From the NCBI RefSeq assembly GCF_963666675.1, contig NZ_OY762929.1, positions 5,924,001-5,988,000 on the forward strand: a stretch of DNA of 64,000 nucleotides, given 5' to 3'. Under the pieces are notes generated by a model. It had not been told where the DNA came from, did no database searches, and saw only the letters and a list, made by a program, of their open reading frames with translations. The translations under genes were made by a program, and so were the position numbers. How positions within the stretch are numbered: position 1 is the stretch's first letter; the number at the start of each line of letters is the position of its first letter. This DNA is from an uncultured Desulfobacter sp. (lineage in GTDB: Bacteria; Desulfobacterota; Desulfobacteria; Desulfobacterales; Desulfobacteraceae). Positions 45,945 to 55,275 of this stretch are shown piece after piece.

Positions 45945-47035
45945 TGGATAAAATAGAAAACAGGGCCGATTTTCACTATATTCGGTATGCCAATTGCTGG
46001 GAAGACACGGATATCCTTTTCACTGCCTTGAATCCGAGACGCAATCAAACGATACTGTCCATTGCCTCTGCCGGAGACAACTCCCTGGCTCTTCTGGCCG
46101 AAGGCGCCAGGGTGGTTGCTGTTGATTTAAACTTTTCGCAGCTGGCTTGTGTGGCATTACGAAAGGCTGCAATAGAAAACCTCAGCCATGCAGACTGCCT
46201 TAGTTTTTTAGGTATTACCCCATCCAATGACCGAATCGGTGTATTCAACAGCCTGAAAGAGAGTATAGATGATCCTTATGTCATTTTCTGGCAAAATAAT
46301 CCGGATATCATAAAAAACGGCATCATCCATGCCGGTAAGTTTGAACGCTATTTTTCTTATTTTAGAAACGTTGTTTTAAGGCTCATCCATTCAAAAAAGA
46401 AGATTTCGGATTTGCTCAGGCCAAAATCAAAAACCGAACGCCTTCGTTTTTATAATGAACAATGGTCGACAAAGCGCTGGGAATTACTCTTTAAATTGTT
46501 TTTCAGCCGTTTCACAATGGGGCTTGCGGGCCGGGATCCTGAATTTTTCAGATATGTTGATGTACCGGTATCTGAAAATATTTTAAACCGTACACAATAT
46601 GCGTTGACAGAGCTTGAAACACACAACAATCCATATCTTGATTATATTTTAACCGGAAATTTCACCCACACCTTGCCACCCTACCTGCGGCCTGACAATT
46701 TCAAAAAAATAAAACGGAACATTAAGGGGCTCTCTTTATACCAGGGCAGTGTCCAGGACGCAGTTGAACACTTCGGCTCTTTGAAATTTGACGGATTTAA
46801 CATGTCCGACATATTTGAATATCTGGATACCGACACCTGCCGTATGATTTACAAGGCGCTGCTTGACAGCGCCAATCCCGGGGCACGGTTTGTTTATTGG
46901 AACATGCTGGTCCCCCGGAGCTGCCCGGCTGAATTTGAAAACAAAATCCAAAGAAAAATTAATCTGTCAAAAAGCTTGTTCCTTAAGGATAAAGCATTTT
47001 TTTACAGCAATTTTATCGTTGAAGAAGTGATATGA
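45944..47035 (+). CDS. DUF3419/BtaA-like 3-amino-3-carboxypropyl transferase
   Basis: A 363-residue protein starting at GTG 45944, which shares its first base with the HMG-CoA reductase stop. The SAM-binding stretch ILSIASAGDNSLALLAEGA (about 36-54) and AVDLNFSQLACVALR (about 58-72) are typical of BtaA, which adds the aminocarboxypropyl group of SAM to diacylglycerol in betaine-lipid synthesis. The preceding YANCWEDTDILFTAL also fits that family. The usual methyltransferase partner BtaB is not visible, so the product may stop at a homoserine-like head group, or the acceptor may be other than diacylglycerol. The operon setting favours an isoprenoid or other lipid acceptor; this is inference. 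Confidence 0.8.
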   Translation: MDKIENRADFHYIRYANCWEDTDILFTALNPRRNQTILSIASAGDNSLALLAEGARVVAVDLNFSQLACVALRKAAIENLSHADCLSFLGITPSNDRIGVFNSLKESIDDPYVIFWQNNPDIIKNGIIHAGKFERYFSYFRNVVLRLIHSKKKISDLLRPKSKTERLRFYNEQWSTKRWELLFKLFFSRFTMGLAGRDPEFFRYVDVPVSENILNRTQYALTELETHNNPYLDYILTGNFTHTLPPYLRPDNFKKIKRNIKGLSLYQGSVQDAVEHFGSLKFDGFNMSDIFEYLDTDTCRMIYKALLDSANPGARFVYWNMLVPRSCPAEFENKIQRKINLSKSLFLKDKAFFYSNFIVEEVI

Positions 47036-48393
47036 GAGTCGTTGAAAATGATCTATTCGGATCATTGATCATTATAGGGGCCTTTTCCCTTGTTATTATC
47101 CTGGTGGAAGTGTGGGCACGGCTAAGTGACCCCAATCCTGAAATAACCCGGAAAACAGTCCATCTATCCGGCGGACTGGGGTGTCTTTTTTTTCCTTTTT
47201 TTATAGAATCGCCGATTTGGGTTTTTGTACTGGCGTGCCTGTTCACTGCTTTCTTTTATATTTCCGCTAAAATAGGCACCCTCAAATCCCTAAACAGCGT
47301 CAGCCGGAAAAGCCGGGGCAGTGAATATTATCCCATTGCCGTATTTGTGGTGTTCTATATATGTCAGGACAAATTGTGGTTATACTTTATCTCCATTCTG
47401 ATATTATCGGTTTCAGATGCGGCTGCAGCACTCATCGGCAGTTCTTATGGAAAAATCCACTACAAGGTTGGCAAAGATGATGTAAAAAGTCTGGAAGGCT
47501 CATTTTTTTTCTGGATATTGACCTTCATGACCATTCAGATCCTGCTGCTTTTAATGACGGATTTACCCAGGATAAACTGCATTCTTTGTGCCCTGCTGAT
47601 TTCTTCGTTATTAACAGGCATCGAAGCTGTTTCCATTAAAGGCACGGATAATATTTTTGTCCCTTTGATAACCTGTTACAGCCTTTTGAAAATTACGACA
47701 AAACCGACCGAAGAGATTGCGTTTCAGTGTGCCAGCCTTTTTGTCATTCTCCTGATCATCCAATTTTTTGTTCACAAATTAAAACTCATGTCGATCCAGG
47801 AGTCCATCATCTTTATCATTTTTGCCTATGCGACATGGTCTTTGGGATCTATTGACTGGGGAATCCCGGTTTTTACCTCTTTTTTCCTTTATTGTGCCAT
47901 ACGCCACTTTTTAAAAGAGAGTGACCAATACGAATTAAGCACAACCGGACTGATCCGGATTCTTATCACCCCGCTCATCATTCTTTTGATCGCCAATGCC
48001 TCTGTTCAATACTCTTTTTTTTATGGCGCTTTTTTAACTGCAACAATTGTCTGTTGTTGTTGTGCGCTGTGGATTCATACCCGCTTTTCCATTAAGCTGA
48101 GCCCCACAAAACGTTGCATCGGTGCATTATCAACAGGTTTTTTTTCAAGTATTACCGTTATTGCCGTTACTGTGATGTTTCAAAAAAATTTTCCCTTAAA
48201 TGCCTTTATCTGGATTCCGTTGATATCCATGGGGGGAATCGCAGGTTATGATTGGGTTACCCCTGACAAAATGAACGGTCCGGGACTGAAACATGCAACC
48301 TTAATCATGATTCCGGCTTCCTTTTTGTCTTCCCTTGTTTACCTTCTGATCCAATATCAGGGCCTTATCCTGGTTTGGCACCCTAAATATTGA
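47032..48393 (+). CDS. Phytol/dolichol-kinase-like integral membrane protein
   Basis: A 453-residue membrane protein with roughly a dozen hydrophobic segments. The first half (about 1-225) has the phytol kinase/dolichol kinase and CDP-diglyceride-synthase-like pattern: ITRKTVHLSGGLG (about 38-50), then VSDAAAALIGSSYGK (127-141) and KSLEGSFFFW (152-161). In this family these enzymes phosphorylate a long-chain isoprenoid alcohol, often from a nucleoside triphosphate. The second half (about 235-453) is another multi-span module I cannot assign. It overlaps the BtaA-like gene by four bases. In the operon it could prepare a prenyl phosphate for the UbiA-type enzyme. Confidence 0.78.
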   Translation: MRVVENDLFGSLIIIGAFSLVIILVEVWARLSDPNPEITRKTVHLSGGLGCLFFPFFIESPIWVFVLACLFTAFFYISAKIGTLKSLNSVSRKSRGSEYYPIAVFVVFYICQDKLWLYFISILILSVSDAAAALIGSSYGKIHYKVGKDDVKSLEGSFFFWILTFMTIQILLLLMTDLPRINCILCALLISSLLTGIEAVSIKGTDNIFVPLITCYSLLKITTKPTEEIAFQCASLFVILLIIQFFVHKLKLMSIQESIIFIIFAYATWSLGSIDWGIPVFTSFFLYCAIRHFLKESDQYELSTTGLIRILITPLIILLIANASVQYSFFYGAFLTATIVCCCCALWIHTRFSIKLSPTKRCIGALSTGFFSSITVIAVTVMFQKNFPLNAFIWIPLISMGGIAGYDWVTPDKMNGPGLKHATLIMIPASFLSSLVYLLIQYQGLILVWHPKY

Positions 48394-48407
48394 GAACACG
48401 GTTAAAA

Positions 48408-49517
48408 ATGGAAACAGCCTTATCTCTTATACGACTCAACCCGGAAGACCGGATGTGGCCGCTTTTTTTTGATTTAACAGCCCAGGTTTATCAAGATGAT
48501 CTCTATTATTGCAGACAGTCTGTCCAGTCACTGCAACAAAGCATCCGGCGGCCCAACTTTGCAGATAATCAACTGCCTTTGCTGGTCTTGGACAAGGGGA
48601 CGCCTGTAGCCAGGATGATTGTCAGAATTTTTAATCCTTCCGGGGATGGAAGCAATAGAACGGGCCTGTTCGGCTTTTTTGAAGCTAAAAACCATCCCGA
48701 AGCTGTGAAGCTGATGTTTGATGAAGGCAGGCGCTGGCTTGAAGGTCAAGGGATTAAACAGATCATCGGCCCGATGGATGGAGACACATGGCACAAATAT
48801 CGGCTCAACGCGGGTCCCTATATTGAACCGCCTTTTATGATGGAACCATATAATCCAAAATATTATACCAGGCTTTGGGAAGATTACGGGTTTACGGTGT
48901 TGGCCCGATATGTTTCCAAACGGGTACCTGATATCAAAAAAATGTTACCCGGCCTTAAAAAAAAATTTGATTCTGCCTGCAAGAAAGGGTTTACGTTTCG
49001 TCCTTTTCAAAAGGCTGATTTCAACAATGAGCTGAAACTGTTATATTCACTTTCCTGCGATATATTCTCGAACAATTATTTCTACAGCCCCATATCTGAA
49101 ACTGAGTTTGTATCACTGTATGCCGGGTCCAAAGCGATTATTAACCCCAATTTAATATGGTTCTGCCAGGACAAACATGGCAACTATGCCGGATTTATGT
49201 TCTGCTTTCCCGATTATGCCGCCGCATTAACAAAAATGAGCGGAAAAACAGACCTTTGGTCTAAAATTAAATTTTTGATCCATAAAAACAAAGCAGAACA
49301 TTTAAATGCTAAAACACTGGGGACGACACCGCAATACAGGGGAGAGGGCATCGGAGCGGCGCTGTTTTACAAATGTTATGCCCAAGGGCTGAATTTTGGA
49401 TATTCATCTGCCAACATGTGCCTTATGCATGAAGAGAACACCTCTGAAAAAATGGATAAAGGCCAGGGCAGTATATTTCGAAATTATCATTTATACCAAT
49501 ACGCCATCACCGGTTAA
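48408..49517 (+). CDS. GNAT-like acyltransferase
   Basis: About 369 residues from the ATG at 48408; a TTG at 48390 overlapping the previous stop codon is also possible. The sequence has a GNAT fold repeated or extended: an early KGTPVARMIVRIF strand, FGFFEAKNHPEAVKLMFDEG, WLEGQGIKQIIGPMDGDTWH and a late LGTTPQYRGEGIGAALFYKC, which is the acyl-CoA-binding turn. The middle PPFMMEPYNPKYYTRLWEDY resembles YghO-like proteins and bacterial acyltransferases acting on lipid amines. It may attach an acyl group to an amino-containing lipid, such as the product of the BtaA-like enzyme. That role is only suggested by the neighbours. Confidence 0.7.
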   Translation: METALSLIRLNPEDRMWPLFFDLTAQVYQDDLYYCRQSVQSLQQSIRRPNFADNQLPLLVLDKGTPVARMIVRIFNPSGDGSNRTGLFGFFEAKNHPEAVKLMFDEGRRWLEGQGIKQIIGPMDGDTWHKYRLNAGPYIEPPFMMEPYNPKYYTRLWEDYGFTVLARYVSKRVPDIKKMLPGLKKKFDSACKKGFTFRPFQKADFNNELKLLYSLSCDIFSNNYFYSPISETEFVSLYAGSKAIINPNLIWFCQDKHGNYAGFMFCFPDYAAALTKMSGKTDLWSKIKFLIHKNKAEHLNAKTLGTTPQYRGEGIGAALFYKCYAQGLNFGYSSANMCLMHEENTSEKMDKGQGSIFRNYHLYQYAITG

Positions 49518-49547
49518 GGGCCATGGCCCTAAGTGGTAAAGGATAAA

Positions 49548-51179
49548 ATGGAAACCCAAAATCGCAATGTTGTCACAAATCTGTTTACGGCATCCCAAAC
49601 CCATCCGGACCGAAACGCCATCATTTTGCAGCAACAAGGCCGATCCCGTTCCATCACGTTTAAGCAGTTATGGGATAAAGTTGATTCGTTGTCCACGGCC
49701 TTATTAGAGCGATCCATCCGTCCCGGAGACAGAATTATCCTTATGATTCCAATGTCAATCGAGCTGTATATCGCCATGCTGGGCGTTATCAAAGCCGGTG
49801 GCGTGGCGGTGTTTATTGATCCATGGATCGGCTTTAAACAGATTGCATCGTTCTGCTCGTTTGCAAACCCCAAAGGATTTATCGGTATTCCCAAAAGCCA
49901 TTTACTGCGGTTGTTCAGAAAAGAGCTGGTCCGTTTACCGTTAACGGTTTCAACCGGCCGTTGTTTTTTGGGTTTTCCGGCCGGATGGCCACTGGCTTTA
50001 CTCCTTAAGCAGCCGGGTAACGGGTCCATTTTCAAGGCGGCACCGGATGATCCGGCCCTGATCACATTCACCAGCGGTTCCAGCGGTGTTCCCAAAGGAG
50101 CCAACCGGACCCATGGATTTCTTTGGGCACAATATGAGGCGCTAAAAACAGAATTTCCTTACGAACCAGATGATGTTGACATGCCTATGTTTCCGGTATT
50201 TGCCCTCAACAATATTGCCGGTATAAGAACATCCGTCATTCCGGACATGAACTTTAAAAAGCTTGCCGAAATCCGTCCGGACATCATTTATAAACAAATG
50301 GTTGAAAATGGTGTCACTACAGCCACGGCATCCCCCCTCTTTTTTGATAAGTTATCTGACTATCTTTCAACTCAGAATCTTAAACTGCCGAAGCTGAGAC
50401 GCATTTTAACCGGTGGGGCCCCTGTTCAAGATGACCGGTTAATCAAATGGCAGCAAAGCTTTGATACCACAGAGGTGATCATTGTTTACGGGTCAACGGA
50501 AGCTGAGCCTGTCAGCCACATCAGCCTTGAAAAACGAATTGCCCTTTCTAAAGAGAACCCAAAAAATAACAAAGGCTATTGCACGGGGAAACCCGCCTCA
50601 TCCATCAAAGCCAAAGTGATTAAAATAAAAAAAGCGCCTGTTATTTTCCATCAAAGCTGGGAAAACCATGAAGTCACCGGCCAAGGAGATATCGGTGAAT
50701 TGATCGTTTCAGGGGACCATGTCTGCCGGGATTATTACAACAATCCCGATGCCGTGCAGTCAAATAAAATTATTGATGCCGATGGTGTAACTTGGCACCG
50801 CATGGGCGATACGGGATATTTTGATTCGTCCGGATTGTTCTGGCTTGCGGGCAGACTTCATTCCACAATTGTGCGCGGTAAAAAAAATTATCATGCACAG
50901 CTGATCGAACAGGCCGTAACCGAAACGTTCCCGGACTTTGAGAAAGTGGCCGCTCTGGGCATGGCAGATCCACAATGGGGCGAAGCAATTATCATTGTGA
51001 TCAATCCGGGAAAAGCCCATGTGGAACCAGATCTGATCCAAAAAGAGATGGGGACCAAGGGATATCCCATAGACCGTATCATCGTTACAACGGCTGAACT
51101 GCCGGTGGATCCCCGCCATAATGCCAAAACAGATTACGGCAAATTAAAACATTTAATTGTGACAAAAAAAATATCATGA
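49548..51179 (+). CDS. AMP-forming ligase, OleC-like
   Basis: About 543 residues from the ATG at 49548, with GGA about 5 bases upstream. Adenylation-enzyme motifs are present: ITFTSGSSGVPKGANRTHGF (P-loop, about 172-191), IIVYGSTEAEPVSHI, TWHRMGDTGYFDSSGLFWLAGR (given as a position, about 406-427) and a C-terminal Lys in HNAKTDYGKLKH. The MFPVFALNNIAGIRTSVIPD stretch closely follows the OleC-like group, which activates fatty or 3-hydroxy acids and includes beta-lactone synthetases. It could activate a fatty acid for the GNAT-like enzyme. It overlaps the UbiA-type gene by four bases. A palindrome AGGGCCATGGCCCT lies just before it at 49517-49530. Confidence 0.88.
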   Translation: METQNRNVVTNLFTASQTHPDRNAIILQQQGRSRSITFKQLWDKVDSLSTALLERSIRPGDRIILMIPMSIELYIAMLGVIKAGGVAVFIDPWIGFKQIASFCSFANPKGFIGIPKSHLLRLFRKELVRLPLTVSTGRCFLGFPAGWPLALLLKQPGNGSIFKAAPDDPALITFTSGSSGVPKGANRTHGFLWAQYEALKTEFPYEPDDVDMPMFPVFALNNIAGIRTSVIPDMNFKKLAEIRPDIIYKQMVENGVTTATASPLFFDKLSDYLSTQNLKLPKLRRILTGGAPVQDDRLIKWQQSFDTTEVIIVYGSTEAEPVSHISLEKRIALSKENPKNNKGYCTGKPASSIKAKVIKIKKAPVIFHQSWENHEVTGQGDIGELIVSGDHVCRDYYNNPDAVQSNKIIDADGVTWHRMGDTGYFDSSGLFWLAGRLHSTIVRGKKNYHAQLIEQAVTETFPDFEKVAALGMADPQWGEAIIIVINPGKAHVEPDLIQKEMGTKGYPIDRIIVTTAELPVDPRHNAKTDYGKLKHLIVTKKIS

Positions 51180-52162
51180 CCGACACATCCAACTTACCGG
51201 GACCCCAATTAACTGGTCCTAAATTATCAGGTCACAGCCCTTTTCCACGACGATTTTATGCATACCTGAAAGAGCGTTTCCCATTGTTAAATCATGGCAT
51301 TCTGATCATCAGCTACTACTCTTCGAACCAGTTTCTGGCCCAGGTACTGGAGAAAACAGGGGAGGCCATTCATTATTCACCCTATTCCATCATGGGAGGG
51401 ATTACGCTTTTTTGCATGTTTTTCCATCTGCGCATTTTTGATGAGCATAAAGATTATGAGGATGATTGCCAGTATTATCCCGACCGTCTGCTTTCAAAAG
51501 GCTGGATTACCTTAACCCATCTAAAATATTTTGGTGCCGCCGCCATTTTAATAGAACTGACCCTCAGCTTTATAAGAGGCGCCCCGGCTTTTATTGCCTG
51601 TTTACTTGCCATTGGTTTTTCAATACTCATGCTCAAAGAGTTTTTTATTTCAAAATGGCTGAAAGAGCACTTTTTGATTTATGCACTTTCCCATATGTTG
51701 ATCATGCCCTTTTTTGCGCTGGTGGTTTACAGCTTTACAACCAATAAATATCCATGGGAAGCACCCGGCTGGTTCTGGGTATATGCCTTTGTCGGTTTTT
51801 TTGTCACCAGCAATTGGGAGATCTCCCGTAAAATTCGCGCCCCGGAAGACGAGATTGAGGGTGTGGAGACCTATTCCAAAATTTTCGGAAGTTATGGGGC
51901 GGCCTATCTTGTTGTCCTGGTGCGCATCATTGATACCGGCATGGTCTTTTTTGTTGGGCATCATATCGGTTTAAGTGTTTGGTTTTATATTGTATTGCTC
52001 CTGCTTTTTTTAATGACCCTGGTTGGCCTTTTGCAGTTTCGGTTCAATACCAGCGCCAAAACCGCCAAACGGATGGAAACCTATGCAGGCTTGTATATTA
52101 TTGCATTTGATTTAACCCTGGCCATAGAAATTATCAGAGAATATCCGTTTTCTTTGTTTTAA
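51176..52162 (+). CDS. UbiA-type prenyltransferase
   Basis: A 328-residue integral membrane protein with about eight hydrophobic segments. The two Asp-rich motifs of the family are recognisable: RIFDEHKDYEDD (about 86-97) near the end of the second span, and EDEIEGVETYSK (about 224-235) after the sixth. These residues bind the magnesium-diphosphate of a prenyl donor. UbiA enzymes attach prenyl chains to aromatic rings, sugars or glycerol phosphate (as in archaeal ether lipids). No quinone-synthesis genes are nearby; the neighbouring lipid-type genes make a non-quinone prenyl acceptor more likely. It overlaps the ligase gene by four bases. Confidence 0.85.
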   Translation: MTDTSNLPGPQLTGPKLSGHSPFPRRFYAYLKERFPLLNHGILIISYYSSNQFLAQVLEKTGEAIHYSPYSIMGGITLFCMFFHLRIFDEHKDYEDDCQYYPDRLLSKGWITLTHLKYFGAAAILIELTLSFIRGAPAFIACLLAIGFSILMLKEFFISKWLKEHFLIYALSHMLIMPFFALVVYSFTTNKYPWEAPGWFWVYAFVGFFVTSNWEISRKIRAPEDEIEGVETYSKIFGSYGAAYLVVLVRIIDTGMVFFVGHHIGLSVWFYIVLLLLFLMTLVGLLQFRFNTSAKTAKRMETYAGLYIIAFDLTLAIEIIREYPFSLF

Positions 52163-52178
52163 TTCAGGAGATAAATGT

Positions 52179-54923
52179 ATGAATTCTCACCGTTACGTCG
52201 TCGATTTCTTATCCAAAGAGCATTCGTCTGTCCAAAATATCGGGGGTAAGGGGAGCAACCTTGCACGGATGACGGCAATGGGGATCAACGTTCCTTCAGG
52301 CTATGCCATTACCACCCAGTGCATGGCAGATGTGTTTAAAAAGAAGAATATTTTTGAACTGGTATCTGAACACCTGGACACATTGGCCCCGGATTCTGCT
52401 ATGGAATCCATTGAAAAATGCTCCCGGGAAATCAAAAAAGAGATTGAAAACCTCGAAATACCTTCTGATGTTACCGGAATGATCTTGGAAAAACATGACC
52501 GGATCATAGCCGAATCTTATTTCAGCGTTCGCTCGTCTGCCGTTGACGAAGATCGTTCCGGGGCGTCATTTGCCGGATTGCATGACAGTTTTTTATTTAT
52601 CAAAAGTGAGAATGATCTTGTACACAAGATTAAAGCGGCGTGGGCCTCTTTATTTAACACCCGGGCGTTATCTTTCCGGTTACAGCATCAAATTTCTTTG
52701 CAGAATATTAAAATTGCCGTGATCATACAAAAGATGGTCAGTGCATATAAAAGCGGTATTATTTTTACAGCGAACCCCAATACCCATAATGTAAATGAAA
52801 TTTTAATCAGCTGCTTGTATGGTGCAGGAGAAGGAATCGTCAGTGCCGGGTTGGACGCAGATCTTTTCACGGTGTCAAAAGAAAATCATGAACACACCAC
52901 AGCAATTGCATCAAAAACGGAACAATTGGTATTTGATGAAAATGCGGGAACCGGCTTAAAAACCGTTGCTGTTTCCTCTTCTTTGCAGGATAAGCCCTGT
53001 CTGACTGAATCTGAGATTTCAGCGCTGGCGCAGATCTCAACGGACCTGGAAAACAGCTATGGCAAACCCCAGGATATTGAATTTTCCATAGATCAAAACG
53101 GCACCATTTTCATACTGCAATCGCGGCCCATTACAACATTGCACGAGTATGGACCGGCTGCCGGCAACCGGATTGTATGGGACAATTCAAATATCATTGA
53201 AAGCTACTCCGGGCCCACAACCCCGCTGACGTTCAGTTTTATCCGGCATGCCTATACGATTGTTTATCACTGTTTTGCCGGCGTTATGGGGATATCTTCG
53301 AAAAAAGTCCATGAAAGCCGGTATATTTTTGAAAATATGCTTGGGCTTATCAATGGACGCGTCTATTACAATATAATCAACTGGTATAAGCTGGTTCAAC
53401 TGTTTCCCGGGTTTCATTACAATAAAACGTTTATGGAATCGATGATGGGTATCCGGGAAAAAATTACCATTGACGATGATGATTCCAAAGCCGGTTTTTT
53501 TCAAAGGTATTTTGTTGAGCTTCCCAAACTTCTCTTTCTGGTTGGCAGATCTGTTTACAATTTCAGCCGTATGAAAAAATTGGTAAAGGCGTTTGATGAT
53601 AATTTCAATCTCCATTACAGCCATTGGGAACATATGGATTTTAACCGAATGCCCCCCAAAGATCTTATGCAGATATACAGAGAGATGGAGTCCGCACTGC
53701 TGTGGAACTGGAAAACGCCTATTATCAACGATTTTTATGTGATGATTTTTTACGGTCTGCTCAAACATATCTGTGAAAAATGGTATGGCGATGAGAGCGG
53801 ATCACTGCAAAATGACCTCATCTGCGGTGAAGGCAATATTGAAAGTACCCAGCCCACAAAGCTGCTCATGGAGATTACCCGCCTTGTAAAAAAAGACCAA
53901 CAATTTGTAAAAACATTTGAGTCTCTCACCCCTGAAGCATTGGTAACGCTTGTACGGTCAGAGTCTCAATATCATGAGATTTCAAAAAAAATAGATCATT
54001 ATCTCAAAGAATATGGATTTCGCTGCATCAATGAACTCAAACTTGAAGAACCGTCTTTAAAGGAAACCCCGCAGTTTTTATTTCAGATTATTCAAAATTA
54101 CCTGAAGATGGACAATGAAGATGCGTTGAACCCGGAACTGATGGAACAAAAAGAGCAGCGCATCAGACAGCAGGCAGAGAAAAAAGTAAATCAACACCTT
54201 TCCGGCACACGTTTGGCTGCGGTTAAAAAAAGATTGTTTTCATGGATTTTAAACAGTGCCAGAAACGGCGTTAAAAACCGGGAAAACATGCGGTTTGCCA
54301 GAACAAAAATCTATGGTCTCGTACGGGAAATGTTCAATGCCGTGGGGCTTCATTTTGAGTATGAAGGTATCATTGAAATACAAAGTGATATCTACTATTT
54401 GTCCGTTGATGAAATATGGGATTTTATCAACGGAACCGCGATCACCACTGATTTTAAGGCCCTGATTAATCTTAGAAAAAAAGAATTTCAATCTTATAAT
54501 AGTTCACAAACGGATCCCCCGGATGACCATTTTGAGACGTTTGGAATGGTGTACCATAAAAACAGGTTTAAAAATACCAAAGTGGACACCTCTTCCCAAA
54601 GCACAGGTGGACTCAAAGGCATCGGATGTTCCCCCGGTAAAGTAACCAAACCTGTAAAAATTGTGAAATCCCCAACGGATGATCTGACGATAGATGGTGA
54701 AATCCTTGTGGCCGGCCGGACCGATCCCGGCTGGGTACCTTTGTATCCGTCCGTGTCAGGCATCCTCATTGAAAGAGGCAGCATTCTATCTCACTCAGCG
54801 ATTGTAGCCAGAGAAATGGGTATCCCCACCATTGTCGGTATTCCCAATTTATTAAATGTGTTAAAGGACGATCAGGTGGTGACAATGGACGGATCTACTG
54901 GTGAATTGGACATTGAGCAGTAA
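52179..54923 (+). CDS. PEP-synthase-like phosphotransferase without a TIM barrel
   Basis: A 914-residue protein with an N-terminal ATP-grasp-type PEP/pyruvate-binding domain (about 1-320; NIGGKGSNLARM, VRSSAVDEDRSGASFAGLHD, IEFSIDQNGTIFILQSRPIT). A large middle region of no recognised family follows (about 330-795). It ends with the swivelling phospho-His domain: GIGCSPGKV, then SILSHSAIVAREMGIPTIVG with His872. The C-terminal PEP/pyruvate TIM barrel of true PEP synthases is missing. The three-part layout and length match rifampicin-phosphotransferase-type enzymes, which move the beta-phosphate of ATP to a hydroxyl of a small molecule. It is the last gene of the operon, preceded by an AGGAG ribosome site, and could phosphorylate a prenyl or lipid alcohol made by its neighbours. 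Confidence 0.87.
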   Translation: MNSHRYVVDFLSKEHSSVQNIGGKGSNLARMTAMGINVPSGYAITTQCMADVFKKKNIFELVSEHLDTLAPDSAMESIEKCSREIKKEIENLEIPSDVTGMILEKHDRIIAESYFSVRSSAVDEDRSGASFAGLHDSFLFIKSENDLVHKIKAAWASLFNTRALSFRLQHQISLQNIKIAVIIQKMVSAYKSGIIFTANPNTHNVNEILISCLYGAGEGIVSAGLDADLFTVSKENHEHTTAIASKTEQLVFDENAGTGLKTVAVSSSLQDKPCLTESEISALAQISTDLENSYGKPQDIEFSIDQNGTIFILQSRPITTLHEYGPAAGNRIVWDNSNIIESYSGPTTPLTFSFIRHAYTIVYHCFAGVMGISSKKVHESRYIFENMLGLINGRVYYNIINWYKLVQLFPGFHYNKTFMESMMGIREKITIDDDDSKAGFFQRYFVELPKLLFLVGRSVYNFSRMKKLVKAFDDNFNLHYSHWEHMDFNRMPPKDLMQIYREMESALLWNWKTPIINDFYVMIFYGLLKHICEKWYGDESGSLQNDLICGEGNIESTQPTKLLMEITRLVKKDQQFVKTFESLTPEALVTLVRSESQYHEISKKIDHYLKEYGFRCINELKLEEPSLKETPQFLFQIIQNYLKMDNEDALNPELMEQKEQRIRQQAEKKVNQHLSGTRLAAVKKRLFSWILNSARNGVKNRENMRFARTKIYGLVREMFNAVGLHFEYEGIIEIQSDIYYLSVDEIWDFINGTAITTDFKALINLRKKEFQSYNSSQTDPPDDHFETFGMVYHKNRFKNTKVDTSSQSTGGLKGIGCSPGKVTKPVKIVKSPTDDLTIDGEILVAGRTDPGWVPLYPSVSGILIERGSILSHSAIVAREMGIPTIVGIPNLLNVLKDDQVVTMDGSTGELDIEQ

Positions 54924-55201
54924 ATCATTACAAATAAGACCCATCAATCAATCGATTGGGGGTTATTGGCTCCCGGGACCAGTGAATATCAATGGTTTGG
55001 ATAAATCTTGCTTTCACTATTTTAGCCCTTTGCACAAGTCGGTCCCTCTCATCATGTCGAAGATAAATACCCTCGCCGGATTCATCACCGAAACACGAAG
55101 GCCCTATCATGGATTCCAACTGGGATAATGAGAATGTCCCTCGTTTTAAATAAGGAACAGATGAAATATTCATCTGTTTAAATATTCTGTTTCGCCCGAT
55201 G
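54924..55201. other. Spacer between the lipid-type operon and the IS3 element
   Basis: I see no believable gene here. A minus-strand open stretch (54928-55173) has no recognisable domain. A perfect CAATCGATTG palindrome near 54950 and generally mixed composition suggest remnants rather than a functional unit. No clear terminator for the operon is visible. Confidence 0.4.
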
Positions 55202-55275
55202 TGTCAGGATAGTTGTCGTGTCGAACGAAAAGCCAATAAGACAATTTGAACAGGGCGTGGAATGGATATGAAAAC

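Noticed and set aside
49517..49530. Perfect palindrome AGGGCCATGGCCCT between GNAT and ligase genes as an operator
   Set aside because: It lies inside an operon, between stop codon and ribosome site, with no second copy seen. It may be chance.
54928..55173. Minus-strand frame as the missing C-terminal half of the truncated binding protein
   Set aside because: The translated text does not resemble a periplasmic binding protein lobe and has no shared junction with the 58542-59198 remnant.
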